A DNA stretch of 64,000 nucleotides, taken from NCBI RefSeq assembly GCF_000219605.1, contig NC_015740.1, positions 3,410,001-3,474,000 on the forward strand. Reading direction: 5' to 3'. The stretch is from Stutzerimonas stutzeri. Lineage in GTDB: Bacteria; Pseudomonadota; Gammaproteobacteria; Pseudomonadales; Pseudomonadaceae. Made by a program: the position numbers and the translations under genes. Position 1 is the stretch's first letter; the number at the start of each line of letters is the position of its first letter. A model generated the notes under the pieces. The model was not told the origin of the DNA. It was given only the letters and a program-made list of their open reading frames with translations, and did no database searches. Positions 1 to 9,663 of this stretch are shown here, piece by piece.

Positions 1-1527
1 CAGCGCTACCAGCGCGCCCTGCACGGCACCCTCAACACCCGCCCGGTGGTCCTGGTGTTCGCCGTGCTGGTGCTGGCGCTGATTCCGGTGCTGCTGATGT
101 TCACCGAGAGCGAACTGGCGCCCGAGGAGGACCAGGGCATCGTCTTCATGATGGCCAGCGCACCGAAGACCGCCAACCTGGACTACCTGAACGCCTACAC
201 CGACCAGTTCCTGGAGATATTCAAGAGCTTCCCGGAGTACTACTCCTGGTTCCAGATCAACGGCTTCGATGGCGTGCAGAGCGGCATTGGCGGCTTCCTG
301 CTCAAACCCTGGGACGAGCGCGAGCGCTCGCAGATGGAAATCCTGCCCGAGGTACAGGCCAAGCTCGATCGCCTGCCCGGCCTGCAGATCTTCGGTTTCA
401 ACCTGCCTTCGCTGCCCGGCACCGGCGAAGGCCTGCCGTTCCAGTTCGTGATCAATACCGCCAACGACTACGAAACGCTGCTGCAGGTGACCGAGCGCAT
501 CCGCAAGCGCGCCGAGGAGTCCGGCAAGTTCGCCTTCCTCGATGTGGACCTGGCGTTCGACAAGCCGGAGATCGTGGTCGAGATCGACCGCGAGAAGGCC
601 GCGCAGATGGGCGTCTCCATGGAAGACCTCGGCCTGACCCTGAGCACCCTGCTCGGCGAGGGCGAGATCAACCGCTTCACCATCGAGGGCCGCAGCTACA
701 AGGTCATCGCCCAGGTCGAACGCGCCTACCGCGACAACCCCGACTGGCTGAGCAACTACTACGTGCGCAACCAGCAGGGCCAGATGCTGCCGCTCTCGAC
801 CTTGATCAAGGTACGCGACCGCGCCCGGCCGACTCAGCTCAAGCAGTTCCAGCAGCTCAACGCCGCGATGATCCAGGGCTTTCCCATCGTCAGCATGGGC
901 GAGGCGATCGAAACGCTGCAGACCATCGCCCGCGAGGAAGCGCCGGAGGGCTTCAGCTTCGATTACGCCGGCGCGTCGCGGCAGTACGTGCAGGAAGGCA
1001 ATGCGCTGTACCTGACCTTTGCCCTGGCGCTGGCGTTGATCTTCCTGGTCCTGGCCGCACAGTTCGAGAGCTTCCGCGATCCGCTGGTGATCCTGGTCAC
1101 CGTACCGTTGTCCGTGTGCGGGGCGCTGGTGCCGCTGTTCCTCGGCCTGTCGAGCATGAACATCTATACCCAGGTGGGCCTGGTGACGCTGATCGGTCTG
1201 ATCAGCAAGCACGGCATCATGATCGTCGAGTTCGCCAACCAGCTGCGTCGTGAGCGCGGCCTGAGCCGCCGCGAAGCGGTGGAAGAAGCGGCGGCGATTC
1301 GCCTGCGGCCGGTGCTGATGACCACCGCAGCGACAGTGTTCGGCATGGTGCCGCTGATCATCGCCAGTGGGGCCGGCGCCGTCAGCCGGTTCGACATCGG
1401 CCTGGTGATCGCCACCGGGATGTCGGTGGGCACGCTGTTCACGCTGTTCGTGCTGCCTGCCGTCTATGAACTGCTGGCCAGACCGGACAAGGCACCGCAG
1501 TCGGCCGCCGCGCCCGGCATCGCCTGA
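1..1527 (+). CDS. RND multidrug efflux permease, C-terminal part (5' end outside window)
   Basis: This is the inner-membrane pump of a tripartite RND (HAE1-type) efflux system, which moves drugs out with proton influx. The reading frame is open from base 1, so the N-terminal half lies outside the window. The visible part starts near transmembrane helix 7, then has the second large periplasmic porter/docking region, then helices 8-12 from about base 1000 (segments FALALALIFLVLAAQFESF and VGLVTLIGLISKHGIMIVEF) to the stop. No partner adaptor or outer-membrane channel is visible; they would lie upstream. A MexW-type identity is possible from the groEL neighbourhood, but substrate and subfamily cannot be fixed from this half. 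Confidence 0.93.
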   Translation, partial: QRYQRALHGTLNTRPVVLVFAVLVLALIPVLLMFTESELAPEEDQGIVFMMASAPKTANLDYLNAYTDQFLEIFKSFPEYYSWFQINGFDGVQSGIGGFLLKPWDERERSQMEILPEVQAKLDRLPGLQIFGFNLPSLPGTGEGLPFQFVINTANDYETLLQVTERIRKRAEESGKFAFLDVDLAFDKPEIVVEIDREKAAQMGVSMEDLGLTLSTLLGEGEINRFTIEGRSYKVIAQVERAYRDNPDWLSNYYVRNQQGQMLPLSTLIKVRDRARPTQLKQFQQLNAAMIQGFPIVSMGEAIETLQTIAREEAPEGFSFDYAGASRQYVQEGNALYLTFALALALIFLVLAAQFESFRDPLVILVTVPLSVCGALVPLFLGLSSMNIYTQVGLVTLIGLISKHGIMIVEFANQLRRERGLSRREAVEEAAAIRLRPVLMTTAATVFGMVPLIIASGAGAVSRFDIGLVIATGMSVGTLFTLFVLPAVYELLARPDKAPQSAAAPGIA

Positions 1528-1538
1528 CGCCGGAGGCG

Positions 1539-1760
1539 TTAGCGCATGCCTTGTGACAGGCCGTAGAGAAGCAGGAGCAGATCCTGATCGGGGCGCGCCG
1601 CCTCGAAGCGGGATTTGCTGCCTGGCGGCAACGGGCAATAGCTGCGGCTTTCGCTGCTCTGCACCAGTGTCGCTCCGGGCTCATTCCATGCCGCTACGCA
1701 AAGCGTGGTCACTCCGAGCGCGCCGATGAGGAACAATCCTCGAGCGATTTCCAGCTTCAT
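1539..1760 (-). CDS. Small hypothetical protein with N-terminal membrane segment
   Basis: A 73-residue protein of unknown function. Residues 5-24 are hydrophobic and could be a signal peptide or single membrane anchor. The rest is polar with one cysteine (SYCPLPPGSK) and an Asp/Leu-rich tail. An AAGGG lies about 11 bases before the ATG. It is convergent with the RND gene, with an 11-base gap, and lies downstream of groEL on the same strand but beyond the groEL terminator. Codon use looks like its neighbours. I do not recognise a family. Confidence 0.7.
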   Translation of the reverse strand: MKLEIARGLFLIGALGVTTLCVAAWNEPGATLVQSSESRSYCPLPPGSKSRFEAARPDQDLLLLLYGLSQGMR

Positions 1761-1862
1761 GGCGTAAACCCTTGATTAGGCGGTGGTTAACTGACCGTAG
1801 CTCAGCTAGTTAATTCCTGCGTTCTTTTTGACGAACGGTCGAGGATGCACTTAACGGCACGC

Positions 1863-1896
1863 AAAAAAAACCCCGCACGAGGCGGGGTTCTTTTTA
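1863..1896 (-). terminator. Rho-independent terminator of groESL
   Basis: Perfect inverted repeat AACCCCGC (1869-1876) / GCGGGGTT (1882-1889) with a 5-base loop. It is flanked by an A-run on the left and a T-run on the right, so it can work on both strands. It sits 23 bases past the groEL stop. Confidence 0.9.
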
Positions 1897-1918
1897 TGGA
1901 GCCAAGGGGCCGGTCGGC

Positions 1919-3571
<1,653 letters not shown>

Positions 3572-3606
3572 TCAATTCGTGAATTATGTACGGAGATTCG
3601 CGGTAA

Positions 3607-3900
3607 TCAGGCTTCGATGACGGCGAGGATTTCGTTCTCGCTCATCACCAGCAGGTCTTCGCCGTCGACCTTGACGGTGTTGCTGCCGGAGTACGGGCCG
3701 AACACCACCTTGTCGCCGACCTTAACGGCCGGAGCGCGCACTTCGCCGTTGTCCAGCACACGTCCGGTACCGACAGCAACGACTTCGCCACGGTTCGGTT
3801 TCTCGGCAGCGGAGCCCGGCAGGACGATGCCGCCTGCGGTCTTGGTTTCTTCTTCGCTGCGACGAATCACGACGCGGTCATGCAGAGGACGAAGCTTCAT
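3607..3900 (-). CDS. groES: Co-chaperonin GroES (10 kDa)
   Basis: GroES is the heptameric lid of the GroEL chamber. At 97 residues it has the family N-terminus [11 protein letters not shown], the mobile-loop region [13 protein letters not shown] around residues 20-32, and the C-terminal end NEILAVIEA. It is the first gene of the groES-groEL operon. A leader of roughly 135 bases separates it from the sigma-32-type promoter, and a tight hairpin lies about 30 bases before the ATG. Confidence 0.99.
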   Translation of the reverse strand: MKLRPLHDRVVIRRSEEETKTAGGIVLPGSAAEKPNRGEVVAVGTGRVLDNGEVRAPAVKVGDKVVFGPYSGSNTVKVDGEDLLVMSENEILAVIEA

Positions 3901-3930
3901 TGTCGATCTCTCCTAGTAGAGTGGTTCCAT

Positions 3931-3950
3931 GCCGATGACCCTTCATCGGC
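3931..3950 (-). other. Hairpin in the groES leader
   Basis: Perfect 8-bp inverted repeat GCCGATGA / TCATCGGC with a 4-base loop, 30 bases upstream of the groES start. As RNA it would be a stable hairpin just ahead of the ribosome-binding site, in the untranslated leader that follows the heat-shock promoter. It has no T-run, so it is not a terminator. A role in mRNA stability or translation is inference. Confidence 0.6.
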
Positions 3951-4044
3951 GGGTTGGGCAAATCCGGCTGTGCCGGTTGCGGCCCGCAGTGCGAGCCGCA
4001 GAAGACGGACTGTCGAACACGACAGCGACCTTGCGGTGTCCGCT

Positions 4045-4072
4045 ACATGCGGGCGTTCAAGAGCATTTCAAG
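4045..4072 (-). promoter_or_regulatory. Sigma-32 (RpoH) promoter for groESL
   Basis: Read on the minus strand: CTTGAAA (4072-4066), 12 bases, CCCGCAT (4053-4047). The known sigma-32 consensus is CTTGAAA, 11-15 bases, CCCCAT-T. The -35 element is perfect and the -10 differs at one base. Transcription would start near 4038, giving a groES leader of roughly 135 bases. Confidence 0.85.
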
Positions 4073-4102
4073 GGGCGCGGATGAAATTTTCATGGCCGCA
4101 AC

Positions 4103-4132
4103 TGAAAAACGGCATGCCTGCTGGCATGCCGG
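4103..4132 (-). terminator. Rho-independent terminator of fxsA
   Basis: Inverted repeat CGGCATGCC (4110-4118) / GGCATGCCG (4123-4131) with loop TGCT, followed on the minus strand by TTTTT. It lies just past the fxsA stop and before the groES promoter. Confidence 0.85.
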
Positions 4133-4148
4133 TTATCGAGCGAGCGGA

Positions 4149-4607
4149 TCATTTGTCCTGGTCGCGTCGCTCCCATTCGCCCTCGATCACATTGGGCCGT
4201 TGCGGGTTGGCGCGGGCCTGCAAGTCGTCGGCGAAGGCGCGCTGACGGCGCATCTGCGCCTCCATGCGACGGTTGATCTGGCGGAACAGGAAGTTGCGTG
4301 TCGGCGGGAAGAGCACGATCAGCGCCAGCAGGTCACTGATGAAGCCGGGCAGGAACAGCAAGCCGCCGCCGATTGCCATCATCAGCCCCTGCAGCATTTC
4401 ACGCTCGGGCAACTCGCCCCGCGCCAGGCGCTCGCGGGCGCGCCAGGCAGTGGCGAAACCGGCCAGACGCAGCAGCAGAACACCGGCAATGCCGCTGAGC
4501 ACCAGCAGCAGGATGGTGGCCAGCGCACCGATGGAGCTGCCGACCTTGATCAGTACGAACAGCTCGGCCAGCGGGAACAATAGAAACAGCACAAAGAAGA
4601 TTCGCAT
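4149..4607 (-). CDS. fxsA: FxsA family cytoplasmic membrane protein
   Basis: FxsA is a small inner-membrane protein known in E. coli for relieving phage T7 exclusion by F plasmids; its normal role is unclear. The 152-residue protein has hydrophobic stretches at about 1-25, 27-50 and 77-100 (FLPGFISDLLALIVLFPP), then a charged cytoplasmic tail. I chose the ATG at 4607 because AAGGA precedes it by 7 bases and the protein then begins MRIFFVLFLLFPLAE, as family members do; the frame stays open 17 codons further. It has its own terminator, so it is separate from groESL. Confidence 0.92.
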   Translation of the reverse strand: MRIFFVLFLLFPLAELFVLIKVGSSIGALATILLLVLSGIAGVLLLRLAGFATAWRARERLARGELPEREMLQGLMMAIGGGLLFLPGFISDLLALIVLFPPTRNFLFRQINRRMEAQMRRQRAFADDLQARANPQRPNVIEGEWERRDQDK

Positions 4608-4738
4608 CGATGGTCCTTGGCGGAAGATCAGCTTCCAGTCCTCTGTAGATGGCGGCATCCCGGGTCTAATTCAACCCGGGAGAGAAAAGGCCTGTAACCG
4701 GATTATGCGCAGCGCCGCTGAAGCCAAGCTGAACCGCG

Positions 4739-5446
4739 TCAGCGCCGCGCCATCGCCACCAGCGTCTGGCGCACCGCCCCGGGCGTCGAGCAGGGCTCGG
4801 GGAAGGCTATCCAGTGCAGTGCCTGGCCGATACGCAGGTGGAAGCCTTCACTGTCGATACCGACCATTTGCGCTGGCGCACCCTGCGACAGCCCGGCCTG
4901 CTCGACATAGTGGGCAATGGCCGCTGCATGATCATCGTTCATGTGCTCGACCATGCCCCGCTCCACCTCGCCATTCTCGGCAGCGAAGGGATTGGCCGAG
5001 GCGACGTCGTCCAGCCAGTGAATTGCACCGAAACCACCTATGTAGCGCCAGCGCACCGGCTCCAGCACCCAGAAGTCGAAGTCATGTACGCGGTGGTAGT
5101 CCTGCGACTCGGGGAAGTAGCGGTAGTAGCGTTGCGCAGCCGCCTCGACCGCCGCCCCGTCGTCGAGCTGGCGGGCCTCGGCCAGCAGCGTGAGCCGGCC
5201 CGCTGCCTGTACGTCCTCGGCGGCGCGCTCACCGACCAGCAGCGAACAGCGCACATCGGCCTTGAGATTGCGGGTGTGCTGGGCGATCCGACTGATCAGC
5301 AGCAGCGGCCAGCCACGCGCGTCCAGGCAATAGGGCACGACCGAGCCGAACGGAAAGCCGGGCATGGCCTGGGAATGGGTGGAGAGCACGCCGCGGTATT
5401 CCTTGAGCAGAAGTTGTCGGGCATGCTTGCGGGCTTCGGCGCTCAC
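4739..5446 (-). CDS. HugZ-like heme-utilisation / pyridoxamine-phosphate-oxidase-fold protein
   Basis: A split-barrel (PNPOx-like) domain fills the first two thirds (GVLSTHSQAMPGFPFGS, then LLISRIAQHTRNLKAD and CSLLVGE), followed by a DUF2470 domain with MVEHMNDDHAAAI. This architecture is that of HugZ-type heme oxygenases and related FMN/heme proteins; which ligand this one binds cannot be read from sequence. I prefer the GTG at 5446, which has GAGGAG 8 bases upstream and gives 235 residues; an ATG at 5533 would add 29 unrelated-looking residues and consume most of the spacer to the divergent SDR gene. Confidence 0.87.
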   Translation of the reverse strand: MSAEARKHARQLLLKEYRGVLSTHSQAMPGFPFGSVVPYCLDARGWPLLLISRIAQHTRNLKADVRCSLLVGERAAEDVQAAGRLTLLAEARQLDDGAAVEAAAQRYYRYFPESQDYHRVHDFDFWVLEPVRWRYIGGFGAIHWLDDVASANPFAAENGEVERGMVEHMNDDHAAAIAHYVEQAGLSQGAPAQMVGIDSEGFHLRIGQALHWIAFPEPCSTPGAVRQTLVAMARR

Positions 5447-5546
5447 CTGTGGCTCCTCGATACGGTCCGGGATGACGGAGCGCCCAGCATAACGATTTCC
5501 CTGGCGGGCGTCGTTCCCGCTTAACAAGGACAACTAGGAGACGCGC

Positions 5547-6305
5547 ATGCAACTGCAAGACAAGGTCATCATCGTCACTGGCGGCGGCCAGGGCCTCGGC
5601 CGTGCCATGGCCGAGCACCTGGCAGGCAGGGGCGCACGCCTGGCTCTGGTGGACCTCAACCAGGAGCGCCTGGACGAAGCCGTGGCCGCCTGCAAGGCCG
5701 CCGGTGGCGAGGCCCGCGCCTACCTGTGCAACGTCGCCAGCGAGGAGCAGGTCTGCGAGATGGTCGCGCGTGTCGCCGAGGACTTCGGTGGCCTGCATGG
5801 GCTGGTCAACAATGCCGGCATCCTGCGCGACGGCCTGCTGCTCAAGGTCAAGGATGGCGAAATCAGCAAGATGAGCCTGGCCCAGTGGCAGGCGGTGATC
5901 GACGTCAACCTCACCGGCGTATTCCTCTGCACCCGGGAAGTCGCAGCGAAGATGGTCGAGCTCAAGAGCGAAGGCGCGATCATCAACATCTCGTCGATCT
6001 CCCGCGCCGGCAACATGGGCCAGACCAACTACTCCGCGGCCAAGGCCGGTGTCGCCTCGGCCACCGTGGTCTGGGCCAAGGAGCTGGCGCGCTATGGCAT
6101 TCGCGTGGCAGGGGTGGCGCCCGGCTTCATCGAGACCGAGATGGTCGCCAGCATGAAGCCCGAAGCGCTGGAGAAGATGACCGCCGGCATTCCCCTCAAG
6201 CGCATGGGCAAGCCGGCGGAGATCGCCCACTCGGTCGCCTACATCTTCGAGAACGACTACTACACCGGCCGCATCCTCGAGCTGGACGGCGGGCTGCGCC
6301 TCTGA
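5547..6305 (+). CDS. Short-chain dehydrogenase/reductase (FabG-like SDR)
   Basis: A 252-residue classical SDR. The Rossmann glycine motif TGGGQGLG is at residues 11-18, the NNAG motif is in VNNAGIL, and the catalytic Tyr162-x3-Lys166 lies in NYSAAKAG, with ISSIS supplying the catalytic serine. It therefore binds NAD(P)H and reduces or oxidises a ketone/alcohol; the fold resembles 3-oxoacyl-ACP reductase but the substrate is not known. AGGAG precedes the ATG. It stands alone, divergent from the HugZ-like gene and closed by a terminator. Confidence 0.93.
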   Translation: MQLQDKVIIVTGGGQGLGRAMAEHLAGRGARLALVDLNQERLDEAVAACKAAGGEARAYLCNVASEEQVCEMVARVAEDFGGLHGLVNNAGILRDGLLLKVKDGEISKMSLAQWQAVIDVNLTGVFLCTREVAAKMVELKSEGAIINISSISRAGNMGQTNYSAAKAGVASATVVWAKELARYGIRVAGVAPGFIETEMVASMKPEALEKMTAGIPLKRMGKPAEIAHSVAYIFENDYYTGRILELDGGLRL

Positions 6306-6318
6306 ACGAACCTGCAAA

Positions 6319-6350
6319 CAAAAAGGCAGCCATCGGGCTGCCTTCTTTCT
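6319..6350. terminator. Bidirectional terminator between SDR and DUF481 genes
   Basis: Perfect repeat AAGGCAGCC (6323-6331) / GGCTGCCTT (6336-6344) with a 4-base loop, with A-rich and T-rich flanks. It serves two convergent genes. Confidence 0.88.
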
Positions 6351-6375
6351 ATAGACGGGAACGAATCGCCAGGGC

Positions 6376-7380
6376 TTACCAACCCACCCCGAAACCGATG
6401 CTGTAGCGAGTCTCGTCGAGGTCGCTGTCGGCACCGCTGATGATGTCTTTCTGCACCTTCATGTTCAGCGAGGCCCAGTCGGTCACCTTGTAGCGCAGCC
6501 CGACTTTGGCATCCAGCGCGTAGTCGGCAACGTTCTCCAGCGGCTTGCCGAGCTCGCCGGTGCTGAACAGCTCGAACGTCTTGCCCACCAGGTAGCGGTT
6601 GTAGTCCCACTTCACCGCGGCCAGGTAGAAGGCTTCCTTGTCGCCATCGGCGAACTGGTAGTCGCTGCGGTTGATCAGGCTGGCCAGGGAGAAGGCACCC
6701 AGCTCGTTATCCCAGAACTGATAACCCGGACCGGTACCGATGGTGCGCTGGCGGCGGACGTCTTCGATCTGGTCGTGCTTGTAGCTCAGGCGCCCCTGCC
6801 AGAACCAGTGTTCGTCGAGGAAGCGGTCCAGCGCGTACTCGGCATCCCAGTTGTCGGTAACCGTCACGCCGTCGCGGTACTCGCGGTTGTAGTTGCCGGT
6901 GCCATTGTGCCGCCACAGGCCGTGACGCGCCTTGGTGTCGAAGGAGACGTCGTAGTCGTCGGTATCGGTCTCGGCACGCTTGTAGTCCATCGCCACGTCG
7001 ACATTGCCCTTCCAGGTGAAGTCCTGGATCAGCGGCTTGGGATGGATGATCTGGGTGATGCTCGCCAGCTCCACGGTGCGCGGCGCGGCACCGTTGACCA
7101 GAGTGACCTGGCCCTGCTCGGCCGCCTGCAGCGACTGGGCGACCTCACCGGTGACGTCATCCTGCTTGATGAGCAGCTTCTGGTCGCTTTCCAGCGTGGC
7201 AATCTGGTTCCACTTCAGCGGGATCGAACCGCCGTATTCGGTCTCGATAAGCAGCTTGCCGCCATCGAGCACGCTGATCTTGCCGGTGAGGCGATCGCCA
7301 TTCTTCAGCCACACGGTGTCGGCGAGCGAAGGCAGGGCAACGGCGGAAAGGGTCGCGCAAAGCAGGGTTCTGGTGAGCAT
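6376..7380 (-). CDS. DUF481 family outer-membrane protein (YdiY-like)
   Basis: A 334-residue exported protein. Residues 1-20 form a signal peptide (MLTRTLLCATLSAVALPSLA|D). A short soluble part follows with VWLKNGDRLTGKI, a feature common in DUF481 proteins. The C-terminal two thirds is rich in alternating aromatic and polar residues and ends in GFGVGW, with the terminal aromatic typical of outer-membrane beta barrels. Function is unknown; DUF481 proteins include putative salt-induced barrels. The ATG at 7380 was chosen because it starts the signal peptide; the frame continues 19 codons upstream. Confidence 0.88.
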   Translation of the reverse strand: MLTRTLLCATLSAVALPSLADTVWLKNGDRLTGKISVLDGGKLLIETEYGGSIPLKWNQIATLESDQKLLIKQDDVTGEVAQSLQAAEQGQVTLVNGAAPRTVELASITQIIHPKPLIQDFTWKGNVDVAMDYKRAETDTDDYDVSFDTKARHGLWRHNGTGNYNREYRDGVTVTDNWDAEYALDRFLDEHWFWQGRLSYKHDQIEDVRRQRTIGTGPGYQFWDNELGAFSLASLINRSDYQFADGDKEAFYLAAVKWDYNRYLVGKTFELFSTGELGKPLENVADYALDAKVGLRYKVTDWASLNMKVQKDIISGADSDLDETRYSIGFGVGW

Positions 7381-7515
7381 AAATGTGCTGGGATTATGGT
7401 CGAAGTGGGTTGAAAGGCTGGCATTATCCCTATGCATTCAGCTACAGCAAGCACAGACCGCCGAATGGATCACGAGTTCGGCGAGCCGACCTCCACCACC
7501 GACCGGAAGCTCTGC

Positions 7516-7875
7516 ATGAATGACCACGCACCGCTGTCACCCCCCGGTGCCGATGCCGAAACGCGGCGCACCGCCGTTTACCTGGTGATGTCACAGATCC
7601 CGCCGGGCAAGGTGGTGAGCTACGGCGAGCTGGCCGCCATGGCCGGCCTCGGCCGCGCCGCGCGCTGGGTTGGCCGCCTGATGTCGCAGCTGCCGGATGA
7701 CACCAGCCTGCCCTGGCACAGGGTGATCGCCGCCGGCGGCCGCCTCAGCCTGCCAGCCGGCACAGCGGCCGGGCACGAGCAACGCATGCGGCTGCGCGCC
7801 GAGGGGCTGACCATCGTCAACGACCGCGTGGACATGCGTCGGCACGGCTGGCATTCGACGGAGCTCAACGGTTAG
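7516..7875 (+). CDS. Alkyltransferase-like protein (ATL), MGMT family
   Basis: A 119-residue relative of O6-alkylguanine-DNA alkyltransferase. The MGMT core is visible (IPPGKVVSYGELAAMAG, then the arginine-finger region GRAARWVGRLMSQ). The alkyl-acceptor cysteine of PCHR is replaced by tryptophan: PWHR, Trp67. That is the hallmark of ATL proteins, which bind O6-alkylguanine without transferring the group and hand the lesion to nucleotide excision repair. The start is uncertain: ATG 7516 has only a weak GGAAG; the frame is open back to 7432. Confidence 0.9.
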   Translation: MNDHAPLSPPGADAETRRTAVYLVMSQIPPGKVVSYGELAAMAGLGRAARWVGRLMSQLPDDTSLPWHRVIAAGGRLSLPAGTAAGHEQRMRLRAEGLTIVNDRVDMRRHGWHSTELNG

Positions 7876-7913
7876 AGTGCGCCCTTCGTCCCATCAGCAC
7901 AGAACCTTGATGT

Positions 7914-9614
7914 ATGTCCCGTGATACCTGGCGCGATGCGCTAGCCGCCTACGCCAGTCCTGCCACGCTCGCCCTGTTGTTACTGGGGTTCGCAGCCGGT
8001 CTGCCGGCGGTCCTGGTGTTCTCCACCCTTTCGGTGTGGTTGCGCGAGGCGGGTGTTTCCCGGGAGACCATCGGCTTTGCCAGCTGGATCAGCCTGGCCT
8101 ACGCCTTCAAATGGGTGTGGTCGCCGATGCTCGACCAGTGGCGATTGCCCTGGATCGGCTCGCTGGGCCGGAGACGTTCCTGGCTGGTGCTGTCCCAGGC
8201 GCTGATCGCCGTCGGCCTGATCGGCATGGCGCTGTGTAACCCGCAGCACAATCTCACCATGCTCATCGCACTGGCCGTGGTGGTGGCGTTCTCATCGGCC
8301 ACTCAGGACATCGCCATCGATGCCTACCGCCTGGAGATCGCCGAGGACAAGCTGCAGGCGACCCTTGCCGCCAGCTACATGACCGGTTACCGCATCGCCA
8401 TGCTGCTGGCCAGCGCCGGTGCCCTGTTCCTCGCCGAATGGCTGGGCTCCAGCAACCTGAATTACGACCAGGCGGCATGGACCACCACCTACCTAGTCTT
8501 TGCCCTGCTCATCGTGCCAGGCCTGGTCACCAGCCTGGTGATCCGCGAGCCGGACGTCGCCGCGCCGCTACCCAACGAACCCTCGCGCTACACCTTCAAT
8601 CATCAGCTGGCCGCGGTCGGGCTGCTGCTGGTGCTGCTGATCTCGGTGCCGGCGATGATCAACGCGCTGATCGCCCAGGCCTGGCCGCGCGCCACACTGT
8701 ACGCACTGTTCATTCTCGGCAGCGTATCGCCGGTGGGCCGCGCGCTGTTCGTCCCGGTGCGCCACATTCTCGGTCAGGCCAAGGCGCGCCAGCGGCCGAC
8801 ACGCTTCGACTTCGCCCACCAGGCGGTATCGGTGATCGTGCTGATCATCCTGATGGTTTCCACCACCGGCATGTTCCAGTCCTACTGGGGCGGCTACTGG
8901 CCGCGCGGCACCATGTACCTGCTGATCTGCTGGGGCTGCCTGTCGGCGCCCGGGCGCATCCTGATGGGCCCGGTACTGACGCCGATCACCGACTTCATCG
9001 TGCGCTACCGCTGGCAGGCGCTGCTACTGCTCGGGCTGATTGCCACCTACCGGATGTCGGACACGGTGATGGGCGTGATGGCCAACGTCTTCTATATCGA
9101 TCAGGGCTTCTCCAAGGACGAGATCGCCAGCGTCAGCAAGCTGTTCGGGCTGGTGATGACGCTGCTCGGCGCGGCCTTTGGCGGCCTGTTGATCGTGCGC
9201 TTCAGCATCCTGCCGATCCTGTTCATCGGCGGTGCGGCATCGGCCGCCACCAACCTGATGTTCATGCTGCTGGTGGAGATGGGCGCCAACCTGCAGATGC
9301 TGATCGTCACCATCTCCTGCGACAACTTCAGTGGCGGTCTGGCTTCCACCGCATTCGTCGCCTATCTGTCGAGCCTGACCAACCTGAAGTTCTCGGCGAC
9401 CCAGTACGCGCTGCTCAGCTCGCTGATGCTGCTGCTTCCGCGCCTGCTCGGTGGGTATTCCGGCGTCATGGTGGAGCACCTGGGTTACAGCAACTTCTTC
9501 CTGGTCACCGCCCTGCTCGGCATACCGACGCTGGTATTGATCGCCTGGCAATGGACCCGAACTCGCCAGCAGCCGCTTGACGGCGAGGGCGAAGGCGCCT
9601 CGGAGCGCAGCTGA
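7914..9614 (+). CDS. ampG: AmpG-type muropeptide permease (MFS)
   Basis: A major-facilitator protein of 566 residues with about 14 hydrophobic segments, the length expected of pseudomonad AmpG (E. coli AmpG is shorter). AmpG imports GlcNAc-anhydroMurNAc muropeptides released from the cell wall for recycling, which also controls AmpC beta-lactamase induction. The N-terminus (LLLGFAAGLPAVLVFSTLSVWLREAG) and the motif AYAFKWVWSPMLDQ are characteristic. It is followed by a terminator and is convergent with mscS. Confidence 0.9.
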   Translation: MSRDTWRDALAAYASPATLALLLLGFAAGLPAVLVFSTLSVWLREAGVSRETIGFASWISLAYAFKWVWSPMLDQWRLPWIGSLGRRRSWLVLSQALIAVGLIGMALCNPQHNLTMLIALAVVVAFSSATQDIAIDAYRLEIAEDKLQATLAASYMTGYRIAMLLASAGALFLAEWLGSSNLNYDQAAWTTTYLVFALLIVPGLVTSLVIREPDVAAPLPNEPSRYTFNHQLAAVGLLLVLLISVPAMINALIAQAWPRATLYALFILGSVSPVGRALFVPVRHILGQAKARQRPTRFDFAHQAVSVIVLIILMVSTTGMFQSYWGGYWPRGTMYLLICWGCLSAPGRILMGPVLTPITDFIVRYRWQALLLLGLIATYRMSDTVMGVMANVFYIDQGFSKDEIASVSKLFGLVMTLLGAAFGGLLIVRFSILPILFIGGAASAATNLMFMLLVEMGANLQMLIVTISCDNFSGGLASTAFVAYLSSLTNLKFSATQYALLSSLMLLLPRLLGGYSGVMVEHLGYSNFFLVTALLGIPTLVLIAWQWTRTRQQPLDGEGEGASERS

Positions 9615-9650
9615 AAACGACGAAGCCGGCAGATGCCGGCTTCGCTTCGT
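9614..9650. terminator. Terminator between ampG and mscS
   Basis: Inverted repeat GAAGCCGGCA (9622-9631) / TGCCGGCTTC (9634-9643). The tight apex opens to a 4-base loop. It lies between two convergent genes with AAAAC on the left and CGTTT on the right; the T-tract is weak. Confidence 0.7.
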
Positions 9651-9663
9651 TTGCAAAGGGTGA

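Noticed and set aside
1793..1815. tRNA-like start (GACCGTAGCTCAGCTAGTT)
   Set aside because: It resembles the 5' end and D-arm of a tRNA, but no anticodon arm, T-arm or matching acceptor strand follows. Chance or a very old remnant.
5447..5533. Upstream extension of the HugZ-like gene to ATG 5533
   Set aside because: The GTG at 5446 has a strong, well-spaced ribosome site, while the extension has none and would fill the divergent promoter region.
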